This document shows positions 8,387 through 17,800 of a stretch of DNA of 47,266 nucleotides, piece after piece. The translations under genes and the position numbers were made by a program. The DNA lies in assembly GCA_902774075.1 (NCBI GenBank), contig CACYGT010000003.1, forward strand, positions 1 through 47,266, written 5' to 3'. The stretch is from an uncultured Bacteroidales bacterium (lineage in GTDB: Bacteria > Bacteroidota > Bacteroidia > Bacteroidales > Paludibacteraceae). Positions within the stretch are counted from its first letter, which is position 1, and each line of letters begins with the position of its first letter. The notes beneath the pieces are model-generated. The model had not been told where the DNA came from and did no database searches. It was given only the letters and a program-made list of their open reading frames with translations.

Positions 8387-9493
8387 TTATCTAATCGCTG
8401 CCTCTGCTTCTTGTTTCAATTTCAAGAACGCTGCACTCGTTGTGTCACGTTGTGCTTTGGTCAAACGCGGAACGCGGATAGGCGTACCTACCTCGATCAC
8501 ATTCGGGTTCTTGATATGATCCTTATTAGCGTCATACAAGTACGGCCAGTAACGTTTGTCGCCGTAGAAACGCCATGCCATCCAAGCCAGACGGCTGTCC
8601 TGATGCATCGGTTCTATGGTGATCAGATCCTCGTACATCGACTCCTCCGGCGTAGCATCTCCTTCGCCACACGCCTCTAAGAACTCCGCCAGGATCTCTT
8701 CTTGCGACAACTCTCCGTTCGTCGGTGCAAGGGCTTCTTCGCCTTCAACGGCTGTCGAATCCGTTACTACAATGACTTGTTCTGTCGGCGTCGGTGCCAT
8801 CATGTCATCGATCCAACCTGCCAGACGGTTTCTTAAGAAGAAATAGCCTAACAAGAGCAACAACAGCAGGATCACTACACAAATCAAGGTGTCGCGCAAG
8901 AAATGGAAACGCTTCTTCGGCTTCTCTTCCTCGTCCGTATAGACCGGCTCGGGAATAAACACCGGATCCGGTGCTGCCTCTGGCGCTACGTCCGGTATCA
9001 CTTCCGGTTCGGGCTCTGGTGTCGGTTCGGGCTCTGGTGTCGGTTCCGGCTCTGCTATGGGCTCCGGAGCAGGTTCTTCCACCGGCTCTTCCTTCGGAGG
9101 CTGACCCAGTTCGCCGAGGATATCTACGATCTCTTCGGCTTGGGCACCCAGTTTCTTCAGCGGCGTCACCTCGTCTTCTACCAACGAACGCTCCGGCTGA
9201 GGGCTGTTGTTCTCTATCAACTCCTTCACGCCGGCCTCGGGCGCAAACGTCATCTTGTTGTATCCATCAATAACGATCTCTTCACCCGTCGTCACATTGA
9301 CGCTCTTACGAGGCGCTACCGGCTGTAGACGGAACGTGCCTAAACCGTTGATCTTCACTTGCTGTTCGCTCTTCAGGCCTTCTACGACCTGTGCAATAAG
9401 TGCGTTCAGGAAAGCACCTGCTTTCTTCTCACTCACGCCCGCGCGTACACTGATCGCGCGACGTAACTCGGTCCAACTCAGTTTATCTGCCAT
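8387..9493 (-). CDS. Membrane-anchored HU-LysM fusion protein
   Basis: This 368-residue protein has three parts. Residues 1-90 are an HU/IHF-like DNA-binding domain (MADKLSWTELRRAISVRAG, INGLGTFRL, PRKSVNVTTGEEI). Residues 91-197 form an acidic Pro/Glu linker with PEPTPE repeats. A basic patch KPKKRFHF precedes one membrane helix (residues 198-218, Leu-rich). Residues 284-341 resemble LysM (DLITIEP, YGDKRYWPYLYDANKD, VGTPIRVPRL). By the positive-inside rule HU faces the cytoplasm and LysM the periplasm. HU domains bend or bind DNA and LysM binds peptidoglycan, so the protein could tether the nucleoid to the wall; that role is inference. It starts 3 bp after a stand-alone HU gene and is followed directly by uvrA. 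Confidence 0.88.
   Translation of the reverse strand: MADKLSWTELRRAISVRAGVSEKKAGAFLNALIAQVVEGLKSEQQVKINGLGTFRLQPVAPRKSVNVTTGEEIVIDGYNKMTFAPEAGVKELIENNSPQPERSLVEDEVTPLKKLGAQAEEIVDILGELGQPPKEEPVEEPAPEPIAEPEPTPEPEPTPEPEPEVIPDVAPEAAPDPVFIPEPVYTDEEEKPKKRFHFLRDTLICVVILLLLLLLGYFFLRNRLAGWIDDMMAPTPTEQVIVVTDSTAVEGEEALAPTNGELSQEEILAEFLEACGEGDATPEESMYEDLITIEPMHQDSRLAWMAWRFYGDKRYWPYLYDANKDHIKNPNVIEVGTPIRVPRLTKAQRDTTSAAFLKLKQEAEAAIR
9006..9056. repeat. 18-bp tandem repeat encoding PEPTPE linker
   Basis: Two perfect copies and one partial copy of an 18-bp unit (GGTTCGGGCTCTGGTGTC) encode Pro/Glu/Thr repeats of the HU-LysM cytoplasmic linker on the minus strand. Length could vary between strains without breaking frame. 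Confidence 0.85.
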
Positions 9494-9496
9494 AGT

Positions 9497-9775
9497 TTAG
9501 AGTTTTTTTATTTCGTCCTTAATACTTGCTACCGGCCGGAAAACCAATTGGTTCTTACGCGGCACAACGGTCTTCTCACCCGTGCGAGGGTGCACTACAA
9601 CGCGCTCATTGCGCTCTTTAATTTCCAACGAGCCGAGTCCCTGTAACTGCACGGCTTGACCACCCATCAGCGTCTCGCGGATGACGGCATTCGTCGTTGT
9701 CAACAGCAACTCCACGTCTTTCTTACTCAGGCCCGATGCACTCGCTATCTGACCTACTAATTCTTTTGTCAGCAT
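9497..9775 (-). CDS. HU family DNA-binding protein
   Basis: This is a 92-residue single-domain HU/IHF protein, the normal family length. It has the N-terminal dimerisation helices (MLTKELVGQIASASGLSKKD), the loop LQGLGSLEIKERNERVV, and the DNA-minor-groove arm with HPRTGEKTVVPRKNQLVFRP. It would bind and bend DNA without strong sequence preference as part of the nucleoid. It lies 11 bp after rimO and 3 bp before the HU-LysM fusion. The two HU domains are paralogous neighbours, which allows heterodimer formation between free HU and the membrane-tethered HU domain (inference). Confidence 0.95.
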   Translation of the reverse strand: MLTKELVGQIASASGLSKKDVELLLTTTNAVIRETLMGGQAVQLQGLGSLEIKERNERVVVHPRTGEKTVVPRKNQLVFRPVASIKDEIKKL

Positions 9776-9786
9776 GGTATATGTTG

Positions 9787-11103
9787 TTATAATAATTCTC
9801 CGTACAAATCAAATTCTTCCGCCTTGGTGATTTTTACATCTACGAATTGTCCGCTAACCGCTAACCGTTCACCGCTAACCTGTATGAGCACTTCGCAGTC
9901 CACCTCCGGGCTATCATACTGCGTCCTTCCGACATAGTACTCGCCTTCCTCCCGATCAATCACCACGCGCTCTATCGTCCCCACTTTCTTAGCCATCAAT
10001 TCGCCACTTATACCTTGTTGTATGGCCATCAGCTCGGAAGCTCGCGCTTCCTTCACCTCTTGCGGGATATCATCCTTGTAATGTTTGTTCGCGTACGTTC
10101 CTTCTTCGTCCGAGTACGCAAAACAACCCATTCGGTCAAAACGCATCTCCTTTACCCACGCCTTCAACTCCTCAAAATCCTCCTCTGTCTCTCCCGGGTG
10201 ACCGACCAACAGCGTTGTTCGGATACAAACCCCCGGCACTTTCTCCCGTATCTTCCGCAGCAATGCGTCCTGTTCCGCTCGCGTGATGTGGCGTCGCATC
10301 AGACCCAACATATGGTCTGTACAATGCTGCAACGCGATATCCAGATACTTGCACACATTCTTATGTCGCGCCATCACGTCCAACAACTCCTCCGGAAAAT
10401 CCGTAGGGTAGGCGTAATGTAACCGTATCCACTCAATCCCCTCTATCTGCGCCATCTCATCAATCAGTTCCGGTAACATATGCCGTCTTTCCAAATCCAG
10501 CCCGTAACTGCTCAAGTCCTGCGCAATGACGTTCAACTCCTTCACGCCCTGACTCACCAGCCACTTCACTTCCTCCAATATCTCCGCTTTCGGCCGACTT
10601 GTATGCCGTCCCGTGATCAACGGTATCGCGCAGTACGAACACATCCTGTTGCAGCCTTCTGAGATCTTCAAATATGCGTAATGTGCGGGGGTGGTGAGAT
10701 GTCGTTCAAACCTCGGTAAAAGTCTAATAAAACCTCGTAAATCCCTCGTGCCTATTTCGTCTTTGATTCGTTCAAAATCAAACTTTCCAAAATAGGCATC
10801 TACTTCCGGCAATTCCTCTTCCAATTCCGCTCGATAGCGCTCGCTCAGACATCCCATCACGATCAGCGTCTTCAACTTCCCCTTTTTCTTCCGCTCCGCC
10901 ATCTGGAGTATCATGTTGATGCTCTCTTCTTTAGCGTCTCCTATAAAACCGCAGGTATTGATCACGCACACTTCGCCTTTCGGCTCTTCCGGATCATGCA
11001 CACATCGCCATCCAGCGGCCTCTAATTGCCGCATCACCCGCTCTGCGTCCACCAAGTTCTTCGAACACCCCAGCGTGATAAAATCTACCTGTCCCTTTAT
11101 CAT
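9787..11103 (-). CDS. rimO: Ribosomal protein S12 methylthiotransferase RimO
   Basis: This 438-residue radical-SAM enzyme adds a methylthio group to the conserved aspartate of ribosomal protein S12. The N-terminal UPF0004 domain begins FITLGCSKNLVDAE. The SAM [4Fe-4S] motif CNRMCSYC lies near residues 151-158. A C-terminal TRAM-like domain is present. RimO rather than MiaB is supported by the LGCSKN start and the IPLITGRHTSR context. The start ATG overlaps the recQ stop by one base (TGATG). Near the C-terminus a 7-bp tandem repeat encodes VSGERLAVSG, which looks like an in-frame insertion of repeat DNA. Confidence 0.95.
   Translation of the reverse strand: MIKGQVDFITLGCSKNLVDAERVMRQLEAAGWRCVHDPEEPKGEVCVINTCGFIGDAKEESINMILQMAERKKKGKLKTLIVMGCLSERYRAELEEELPEVDAYFGKFDFERIKDEIGTRDLRGFIRLLPRFERHLTTPAHYAYLKISEGCNRMCSYCAIPLITGRHTSRPKAEILEEVKWLVSQGVKELNVIAQDLSSYGLDLERRHMLPELIDEMAQIEGIEWIRLHYAYPTDFPEELLDVMARHKNVCKYLDIALQHCTDHMLGLMRRHITRAEQDALLRKIREKVPGVCIRTTLLVGHPGETEEDFEELKAWVKEMRFDRMGCFAYSDEEGTYANKHYKDDIPQEVKEARASELMAIQQGISGELMAKKVGTIERVVIDREEGEYYVGRTQYDSPEVDCEVLIQVSGERLAVSGQFVDVKITKAEEFDLYGELL
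9851..9880. repeat. Heptamer tandem repeat inside rimO
   Basis: Four 7-bp units, CCGCTAA x2, CCGTTCA and CCGCTAA, plus a partial unit. They lie in frame in the C-terminal region of rimO, about 20 codons from its stop. Confidence 0.88.
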
Positions 11104-13286
11104 CAGTTACCCAAATCGCAGTGGAATTTTAGCCTTACCAAGCGAACATGCATCTCGTCATAATAATCCTCGCCCAGTTCCTCCATGGCCTTCTTGATGT
11201 TATCGTCATCCGCCTCTTTGAAGTAGTCGTATATCTCCTGCTCCTCGTCCGGATCCACCACCTCTTTGATGAAATAGTTGATGTTGATCTTCGTTCCGCT
11301 GAATACGATTGCCTCCAACTCGTCCATCATCTCCTCCATGCTCATACCGCAACTCTCCGCCAAATCGTCGAGGTCCACACGCCGGTCGATGGCTTGTATG
11401 ATCTGTTTCTTTCGGGTCGATTTCTTCGCTACCGTTCGAATGCGCAGGTCTTCCGGACGAATGATCTCGTTTTCGTCTACATATTCCTTAATAACGCGCA
11501 GGAACTCGTCGCCGTATCGTTTGGCTTTCGCTACACCTACACCCGGAATCGTTAATAACTCCTCCATCGTGATAGGATAGGTAGTAGCCATGGCTTCCAG
11601 ACTCGGGTCTTGGAAGATCACGAACGGAGGTACGTCGCATTTCTTTGCCATCTTACGACGGATATCCTTCAGGATTGAGAACAGCACCTCATCCGCGGCC
11701 GCACAGGTAGCACCCGCGCCTTCCATATCCAACTCATCCTCGTCGTGCACCTCGATCGGCACTTCGAACTTACCCGGCTTGCGAATGAATTTCTTGCCAT
11801 CCTTGGTGAGCTTGAGGTCGCCGTACGTATCCACGTCCTTTTGGATCATACCGACCAGCAGCGCTTGCCGCAGGATCGCATGTAACGTACTCTCCTCCAC
11901 GTCGCTCGCGGCACCGAAGTTATCCAACTCGTCGTGGTGATAACTCATCACCTCCGCCGTCTGGTTGCCGTGTAGGATATCTACGATATGTTCGGCCTTA
12001 TGGTGTTCGTTCACTTGCTGAATCGTCTCCAGCGCAATCTGCAACAACTCACTTGCATCCACCTGCTTGTAGGTCTTACGGCAGTTATCGCAGTTACCGC
12101 ATTTATCTTCCGTATATTCCTCGCCGAAATAGTGTAGCAGCAGTTTTCTACGGCAAATAGTACTCTCCGCATAACTCTGCGTCTCAAACAGCAACTGGTT
12201 GCCGATACCGATCTCCTTCGGCGTCTTGCCTTGCTGGAACTTCCTTAGACGCTCGATGTCATCGGGGCTGTAAAAGCATATACACTGTCCTTCACCGCCG
12301 TCTCGGCCCGCACGTCCAGTCTCTTGGTAGTATCCCTCCAAACTCTTCGGAATATCATAGTGTACTACAAATCGCACGTCCGGCTTATCAATACCCATAC
12401 CGAATGCGATCGTCGCTACGATCACCTGGCACTCCTCCATCAGGAACGCGTCCTGATTTGCCGTTCGCGTCGCCGCGTCCATGCCGGCGTGGTAAGGCCG
12501 TGCAGAAATTCCGTTTACTTTCAATACCTCCGCCAGATCCTCTACTTCCTTACGCGCCAAGCAGTAGACGATACCGCTCTTCCCCTCCATGCCGCGGATA
12601 TAACGAACCAAATCCTTATCTACATCGCTCGTCTTCGGCCTTACTTCGTAATACAAGTTCGGCCTGTTAAAACTGCTCTTGAACACCGTAGCGTCCGGCA
12701 TGCCTAAGTTCTTCTGGATATCTTTCTGCACTTTCGGTGTCGCGGTCGCCGTCAACGCGATAATAGGCGCCTTGCCAATACGCTGTACCATACTGCGGAT
12801 CTGACTGTACTCCGGACGGAAATCATGACCCCATTCCGAGATACAGTGCGCTTCATCCACGGCATAGAAACTGATCTTCACGCCCTTCAGGAAGTCCACG
12901 TTCTCGTTCTTCTGCAGACTCTCGGGCGCCAGATATAAGAGCTTCGTGCGGTGCTCCAATACATCCTCCTTTACCGCATTGATCTCTGTTCGGCTCAGAC
13001 TTGAGTTGATGAAATGGGCTACGCCCTCTTCCTCCGAGTAGTTACGCATGGCATCCACCTGATTCTTCATCAGCGCGATCAGCGGCGAGATAACTATCGC
13101 CACGCCGTCCATGATCAAGGACGGTAACTGATAGCACAGACTCTTTCCGCCACCCGTAGGCATCAACACAAACGTGTCATTTCCTTCGATCACGTTGCGG
13201 ATGATAGCCTCCTGGTTCCCCTTGAAGGTGTCGAATCCGAAATAGGTCTGAAGCGCTCCTACTAATTCCTCATGTGTTACATTCAT
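11103..13286 (-). CDS. recQ: ATP-dependent DNA helicase RecQ
   Basis: This is a 727-residue 3'-5' DNA helicase. I chose the ATG at 13286 (MNVTHEELVGAL) because the helicase homology begins there and the upstream extension is AT-rich promoter DNA. Features are Walker A MPTGGGKS (about residue 40), DEAH near residue 143, a helicase C domain with QETGRAGRDG, a zinc-binding cysteine set (C..11-18..CGNCDNC) in the RQC region, and an HRDC domain with TIPGVGVAKAKRYG. A further helix-turn-helix-like C-terminal region follows. Length and layout match Bacteroidales RecQ. It is the first gene of the minus-strand operon and has its own promoter at 13333-13363. Confidence 0.96.
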   Translation of the reverse strand: MNVTHEELVGALQTYFGFDTFKGNQEAIIRNVIEGNDTFVLMPTGGGKSLCYQLPSLIMDGVAIVISPLIALMKNQVDAMRNYSEEEGVAHFINSSLSRTEINAVKEDVLEHRTKLLYLAPESLQKNENVDFLKGVKISFYAVDEAHCISEWGHDFRPEYSQIRSMVQRIGKAPIIALTATATPKVQKDIQKNLGMPDATVFKSSFNRPNLYYEVRPKTSDVDKDLVRYIRGMEGKSGIVYCLARKEVEDLAEVLKVNGISARPYHAGMDAATRTANQDAFLMEECQVIVATIAFGMGIDKPDVRFVVHYDIPKSLEGYYQETGRAGRDGGEGQCICFYSPDDIERLRKFQQGKTPKEIGIGNQLLFETQSYAESTICRRKLLLHYFGEEYTEDKCGNCDNCRKTYKQVDASELLQIALETIQQVNEHHKAEHIVDILHGNQTAEVMSYHHDELDNFGAASDVEESTLHAILRQALLVGMIQKDVDTYGDLKLTKDGKKFIRKPGKFEVPIEVHDEDELDMEGAGATCAAADEVLFSILKDIRRKMAKKCDVPPFVIFQDPSLEAMATTYPITMEELLTIPGVGVAKAKRYGDEFLRVIKEYVDENEIIRPEDLRIRTVAKKSTRKKQIIQAIDRRVDLDDLAESCGMSMEEMMDELEAIVFSGTKININYFIKEVVDPDEEQEIYDYFKEADDDNIKKAMEELGEDYYDEMHVRLVRLKFHCDLGN

Positions 13287-13332
13287 ATAGGTATTGTTCG
13301 TTATTTTTTGCGATAATATACGATTTAGGCCA

Positions 13333-13363
13333 CAAAAGTACAAAATATATTTTATATATGCAA
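13333..13363 (-). promoter_or_regulatory. recQ operon promoter
   Basis: On the minus strand a -33 TTG (13361-13363) and a -7 element TACTTTTG (13333-13340) are separated by 20 bp, the Bacteroidetes sigma-ABfr pattern. The predicted leader before the recQ ATG is about 40 nt. Confidence 0.7.
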
Positions 13364-13411
13364 CATTTTAGTAAAATTTTTAGAAAAAAAACAAAAAAAT
13401 ACATAAAACTC

Positions 13412-13442
13412 TTGCGTATATCATAAAAATGTTGTAATTTTG
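13412..13442 (+). promoter_or_regulatory. Promoter of the alpha-glucan utilization operon
   Basis: A -33 TTG (13412-13414) and a -7 TAATTTTG (13435-13442) are separated by 20 bp. They lie about 40 nt upstream of the MFS start. No other TAnnTTTG element is evident between the MFS gene and susC, so the five genes may share this promoter. Confidence 0.7.
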
Positions 13443-13481
13443 CCCTCGATTTGTAAAGTATATTTGACAAATTATAAAATA

Positions 13482-14831
13482 ATGACCATGCAAAAACGAA
13501 ATTTGTCCTTTACACAGCTCTTTAATTTGAGCTTTGGATTTTTCGGAGTACAAATTGCTTATGCGCTTCAGAGCGCCAACATCTCCCGTATTTTTGCGAC
13601 CTTGGGTGCAGACCCCCACACCTTGAGTTTCTTCTGGATACTCCCGCCGTTGATGGGTATGATTGTGCAGCCACTCGTAGGTAAGTATTCGGACAAGACG
13701 TGGACGCGTCTCGGACGTCGTAAACCTTATTTGCTCGTGGGCGCGCTCATTGCGGTGGCCGTGATGTTGCTTTTGCCGAACGCAGGTGACTTCACTTTTG
13801 CGCAGTCCGCTTTCCTTGGCCTCAACGCAGCGATGTGGTTCGGACTCTTCAGCCTCATGTTCCTGGATACGTCTATCAACATCGCCATGCAACCGTTCAA
13901 GATGATGGTCGGCGATATGGTCAACGAGGAGCAGAAGGGTACGGCATATGCCATTCAATCCGCCCTCTGTAACGCAGGTTCTGTGGTTGGTTACCTTTTC
14001 CCGATCTTCTTTACCTGGATCGGCATTGCTAACACCGCTCCCGAAGGCGTTATCCCTGACTCTGTCAAGTGGTCCTTCTATGCCGGCGCAGCTATTCTTA
14101 TCCTCTGCTCGCTCTACACCTTTGCTACGGTCAAAGAACTTGACCCGGAGGAATATGCGAAGTTCCATGGAGTAGATGAGAAGAAAGATGATGAACCCAA
14201 AGAGGAGAAAGGTTTTATCCAGCTTCTTAAAGAAGCTCCCTCTGCTTTCTGGACAGTGGGCCTTGTGCAGTTCTTCTGCTGGGCAGCGTTCATGTATATG
14301 TGGACCTATTCGAATGGTACGATCGCAGTCAACTGCTTTGGCTGGGATGGTGTCAATGCTGCCGACGCAGCCTTCCAGGATGCGGGAGGATGGGTTGGAG
14401 TAGTCTTCTGCGTACAAGCGGTAGGTTCGCTCCTTTGGGCTGCTTTCCTGCCCAAACTGGAGCATTGGTTTGGTAACAAAGGCGCATATGCCATCTCCCT
14501 CGTTGTAGGTGCTATAGGCTTTATCTCCGTCTTCTTTGTTCACGACCAGTATGTCCTTTGGATCAGTTACGCACTCATCGGTGCCGCTTGGGCTGCTATG
14601 CTGGCTCTCCCGTTCACCATCGTAACGAACGCCATCAAGGGCGGCAACATGGGATACTACCTTGGACTGTTTAACTGCACAATCTGCGTCCCGCAGATAG
14701 TAGCAGCCCTCTGCGGTGGTCTTCTCCTTAAATATATATGCGCGCACGTACAAGCCGGAATGCTCGTCGTGGCAGGAGTCCTGCTCCTCCTCGGCGCTGC
14801 ATCTGTCTTTGCGATTAAGGAGAAAGAATAA
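13482..14831 (+). CDS. MFS sugar transporter (SLC45/GPH-like, probable maltose/maltodextrin)
   Basis: This 449-residue inner-membrane protein has about twelve hydrophobic segments. The MFS loop-2/3 motif is GKYSDKTWTRLGRRKPY. The N-terminus (FFGVQIAYALQSANISRIF) resembles Bacteroidetes SLC45-type sugar:proton symporters found next to SusC/D genes. Start codons at 13482 and 13488 (MTMQ...) are both possible. The central loop is charged and acidic. It sits 53 bp before the SusC gene with no separate promoter visible. Inference: it imports maltose or maltodextrin released in the periplasm. The substrate assignment rests on the neighbouring pullulanase, not on residues I can read. Confidence 0.85.
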   Translation: MTMQKRNLSFTQLFNLSFGFFGVQIAYALQSANISRIFATLGADPHTLSFFWILPPLMGMIVQPLVGKYSDKTWTRLGRRKPYLLVGALIAVAVMLLLPNAGDFTFAQSAFLGLNAAMWFGLFSLMFLDTSINIAMQPFKMMVGDMVNEEQKGTAYAIQSALCNAGSVVGYLFPIFFTWIGIANTAPEGVIPDSVKWSFYAGAAILILCSLYTFATVKELDPEEYAKFHGVDEKKDDEPKEEKGFIQLLKEAPSAFWTVGLVQFFCWAAFMYMWTYSNGTIAVNCFGWDGVNAADAAFQDAGGWVGVVFCVQAVGSLLWAAFLPKLEHWFGNKGAYAISLVVGAIGFISVFFVHDQYVLWISYALIGAAWAAMLALPFTIVTNAIKGGNMGYYLGLFNCTICVPQIVAALCGGLLLKYICAHVQAGMLVVAGVLLLLGAASVFAIKEKE

Positions 14832-14884
14832 TCTGGAACAATAACAAACAACAAACAATTAATACTAACAAAACACAAAGCAAA

Positions 14885-17800
14885 ATGAAACACAATTTTC
14901 TTTCATTCCGCGCCGTGCTTTTGGCTTTCCTGTTGATGACGGGAATGACCGCCTTTGCTCAGATATCCGTACAAGGTACGGTTATTGATGCAGCAAACGG
15001 TGAGCCTATTATCGGTGCGTCTGTGCTCGAGATCGGTACTACCAATGGTACTATTACCGATTTTGATGGTAACTTTACGTTGACTGTTCAGCCTGGTGCT
15101 AAACTGTCGATCTCCTACATGGGTTACAAGACCGTTGAGGAGATTGCAGCTCCTTCGATGTACGTACGTATGGGTGAGGACACTGAGTTGTTGGACGAAG
15201 TAGTCGTTGTAGGTTACGGTGTCGTTAAGAAAAACGATGCTACCGGTTCTGTAACGGCTATTAAACCGGATGACATGAACAAGGGTCTTCAGACCACCGC
15301 TACCGACATGTTGTCGGGTAAGATTGCCGGTGTGGCTGTTACCTCTAACGACGGTACCCCTGGTGGTGGCGCTACGATTCGTGTCCGCGGTGGTTCATCG
15401 CTCTCCGCTTCCAACGACCCGTTGATCGTCATCGATGGTTTGGCAATGGATAACGATGGTATCAAGGGTGTGGCTAACCCCCTCGCACTTGTTAACCCGT
15501 CTGATATCGAGAGCTTTACGGTCCTCAAAGACGCTTCCGCAACCGCCATCTATGGTAGCCGTGCTTCGAACGGTGTCATCATCATTACCACCAAGAAGGG
15601 TAATGCAGGTCAGAAATTGAAAGTGACCTATAGCGGTAACGTTTCCGTAGGTACACTTCTCAAGACCATGGATGTATACTCCGGTGACAAACTCCGTGAC
15701 TATGCACAGGAGCTCTATAACGACAAAGTGCTGCACCCGGAATCCTATCGTCCGAAAGTGCTCAACTACCTTGGCGATGCTAGTACAGATTGGCAAAGAG
15801 AGATCTACCGTACCGCTGTTTCTACAGACCATAACATCTCTTTGGTGGGTGGTACGAAGAACATGCCGTACCGTGCTTCTATCGGTTATACCGACCAAAA
15901 CGGTATTATCAAGACCTCGAACATGCAGCGTGTAACTGCTTCGTTGAACTTGAACCCGTCCTTCTTGAATAAGCACCTTACCTTCAACCTCAATGCAAAG
16001 GGTATGTATATCTACAACCGCTATGCTCCGGGTGTAGTAGGTTCTGCTATCGCTTATGACCCGACAGTACCTGTAAGAGGTCAAGCTTTCGGTTACATGA
16101 CCAGTGAGCCTCTCGGTGCTTCGCAAGAAGTATTGGATCAGATCTTCGGTGGTTATTTCGGACGTACACAGCCGTCTAACTACGATGATCCTACGTGGCA
16201 ATACCAATTCAACACTCAGACGGCTTCGAACCCGGTTAACCAACTGCAATATACCAACGACCGTGCTCATTCGGGCGTGTTCGTAGGTAACTTGGAGGCT
16301 GACTATAAGATTCACGGCTTTGAGGACTTGCGTATCCACGCAAACTTCGGTGCTGACTATTCTTACGGTAAACAAACAACCGATATCAATCGTCTTATCC
16401 AAGACGTAAGCAACGGTTACTACGGATACCACGGAGAGACTTGGGAGAAGAAATACAACCTCTCGTTCTCTGCTTATGCACAGTATTACAAGGACTTCAC
16501 AGAGGCTCAACACTTTGACATCATGGTCGGTGGTGAGTACCAGAAGTTCCATCGCGCTAACCACACAGAGAACTTCCGCAATGTGCCGGAGACCAACAAT
16601 GCATATGATCCGAACGATCCGGCTACCTGGAAGAAAGACCCGTATACGCATGACTACGCTACGCAGTCTGCTCTGCTCTCGTTCTTCGGTCGTGCTAACT
16701 GGATCGGTTGGAACCAGATTATGGCTACCGTTACCCTCCGTGCCGATGCTTCGACGCGTTTTGCTCCGAATGTACGCTGGGGTCTCTTCCCGTCTGTAGC
16801 ACTTGGTTGGAAGATCAAAGAGACCTTCCTCAAGGATGTGAACTGGCTCAACGACCTCAAGCTCCGTCTCGGTTACGGTATCACCGGTCAGCAGAGCGTT
16901 GCTGATGCCTTCCAGTATCTGCCTGTATTCGTACAGAACCAGATTGGTGCTTGGTCTACTCTCGGCGAGACTGCCAACACGGTGGACCTGAGCAATATGA
17001 AAGAAGGTGTTGACTATGTGATTGGTCAAGACGGCTATGTATATTACATGACCTATCGTCCGAACGAGTACAACCCTGATCTTACATGGGAGAAGACTAC
17101 TACCTACAACGTAGGTTTGGACTTCGCATTCCTCAACAACCGTATCTCGGGTAGTTTCGATTACTACTATCGTCTTACCAATGACCTGATTAACGTCGTT
17201 GATATCCCGGCAGGTTCGAACTTCAAAACACGTGTTATCCGTAACGTAGGTTCGTTGTCTAACCAAGGTGTTGAGTTCGCTATCAACGCAGTGGCTATTG
17301 ACAAAAAGAACTTCAAGTGGGACCTTGGATACAACGTAGCTTGGAATGAGAATAAGATCCTCAATCTTACCGGTTCGAATGATCCGGATTACTTCGAGTA
17401 TGACACCGGATCCGGTATCGGTAACGGTGCATATGTTAAAGCAAACGCTGTAGGTCAAGCGGCTAACTCGTTCTACGTATACGAGTCGAAGACCAATCCG
17501 GAGACCGGTCTCCTCTACTTGGTTGACCAGGATCACCCGAATGCGCTGCCGACAGATCCGGAGTATGACCTGACCGCAAAGGATAAGATCTTCTATCACA
17601 GCGCAGCTGCTCCTGTTACCATGGGCTTCAACACCAAGTTCCAATTCTACGGTGTAGACCTTGGTATCACCCTCCGTGCAAACATCGGTAACTACGTTTA
17701 CAATAGCGTTCTCCAAGACCAGTTGCAGTATGTAACCACTTTGTATGACGCTAAGTTCGATGGTTTCCACAACGTGCTCCAGCAAGCTTATGACGCTTAT

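Noticed and set aside
11103-13343. Longer RecQ reading starting at 13343
   Set aside because: The extra 19 residues would be encoded by the recQ promoter (-7 element at 13333-13340), and family homology begins at the ATG at 13286.
13380-14858. 492-codon open frame antisense to the MFS gene
   Set aside because: No recognisable motif and it runs into promoter DNA; the sense frame encodes a full MFS transporter.
15395-17785. 796-codon open frame antisense to the SusC-type gene
   Set aside because: Its translation is rich in Val/Ile/Cys/Arg with no domain, and the plus-strand frame has clear SusC motifs throughout. Codon bias of the sense gene removes antisense stops.
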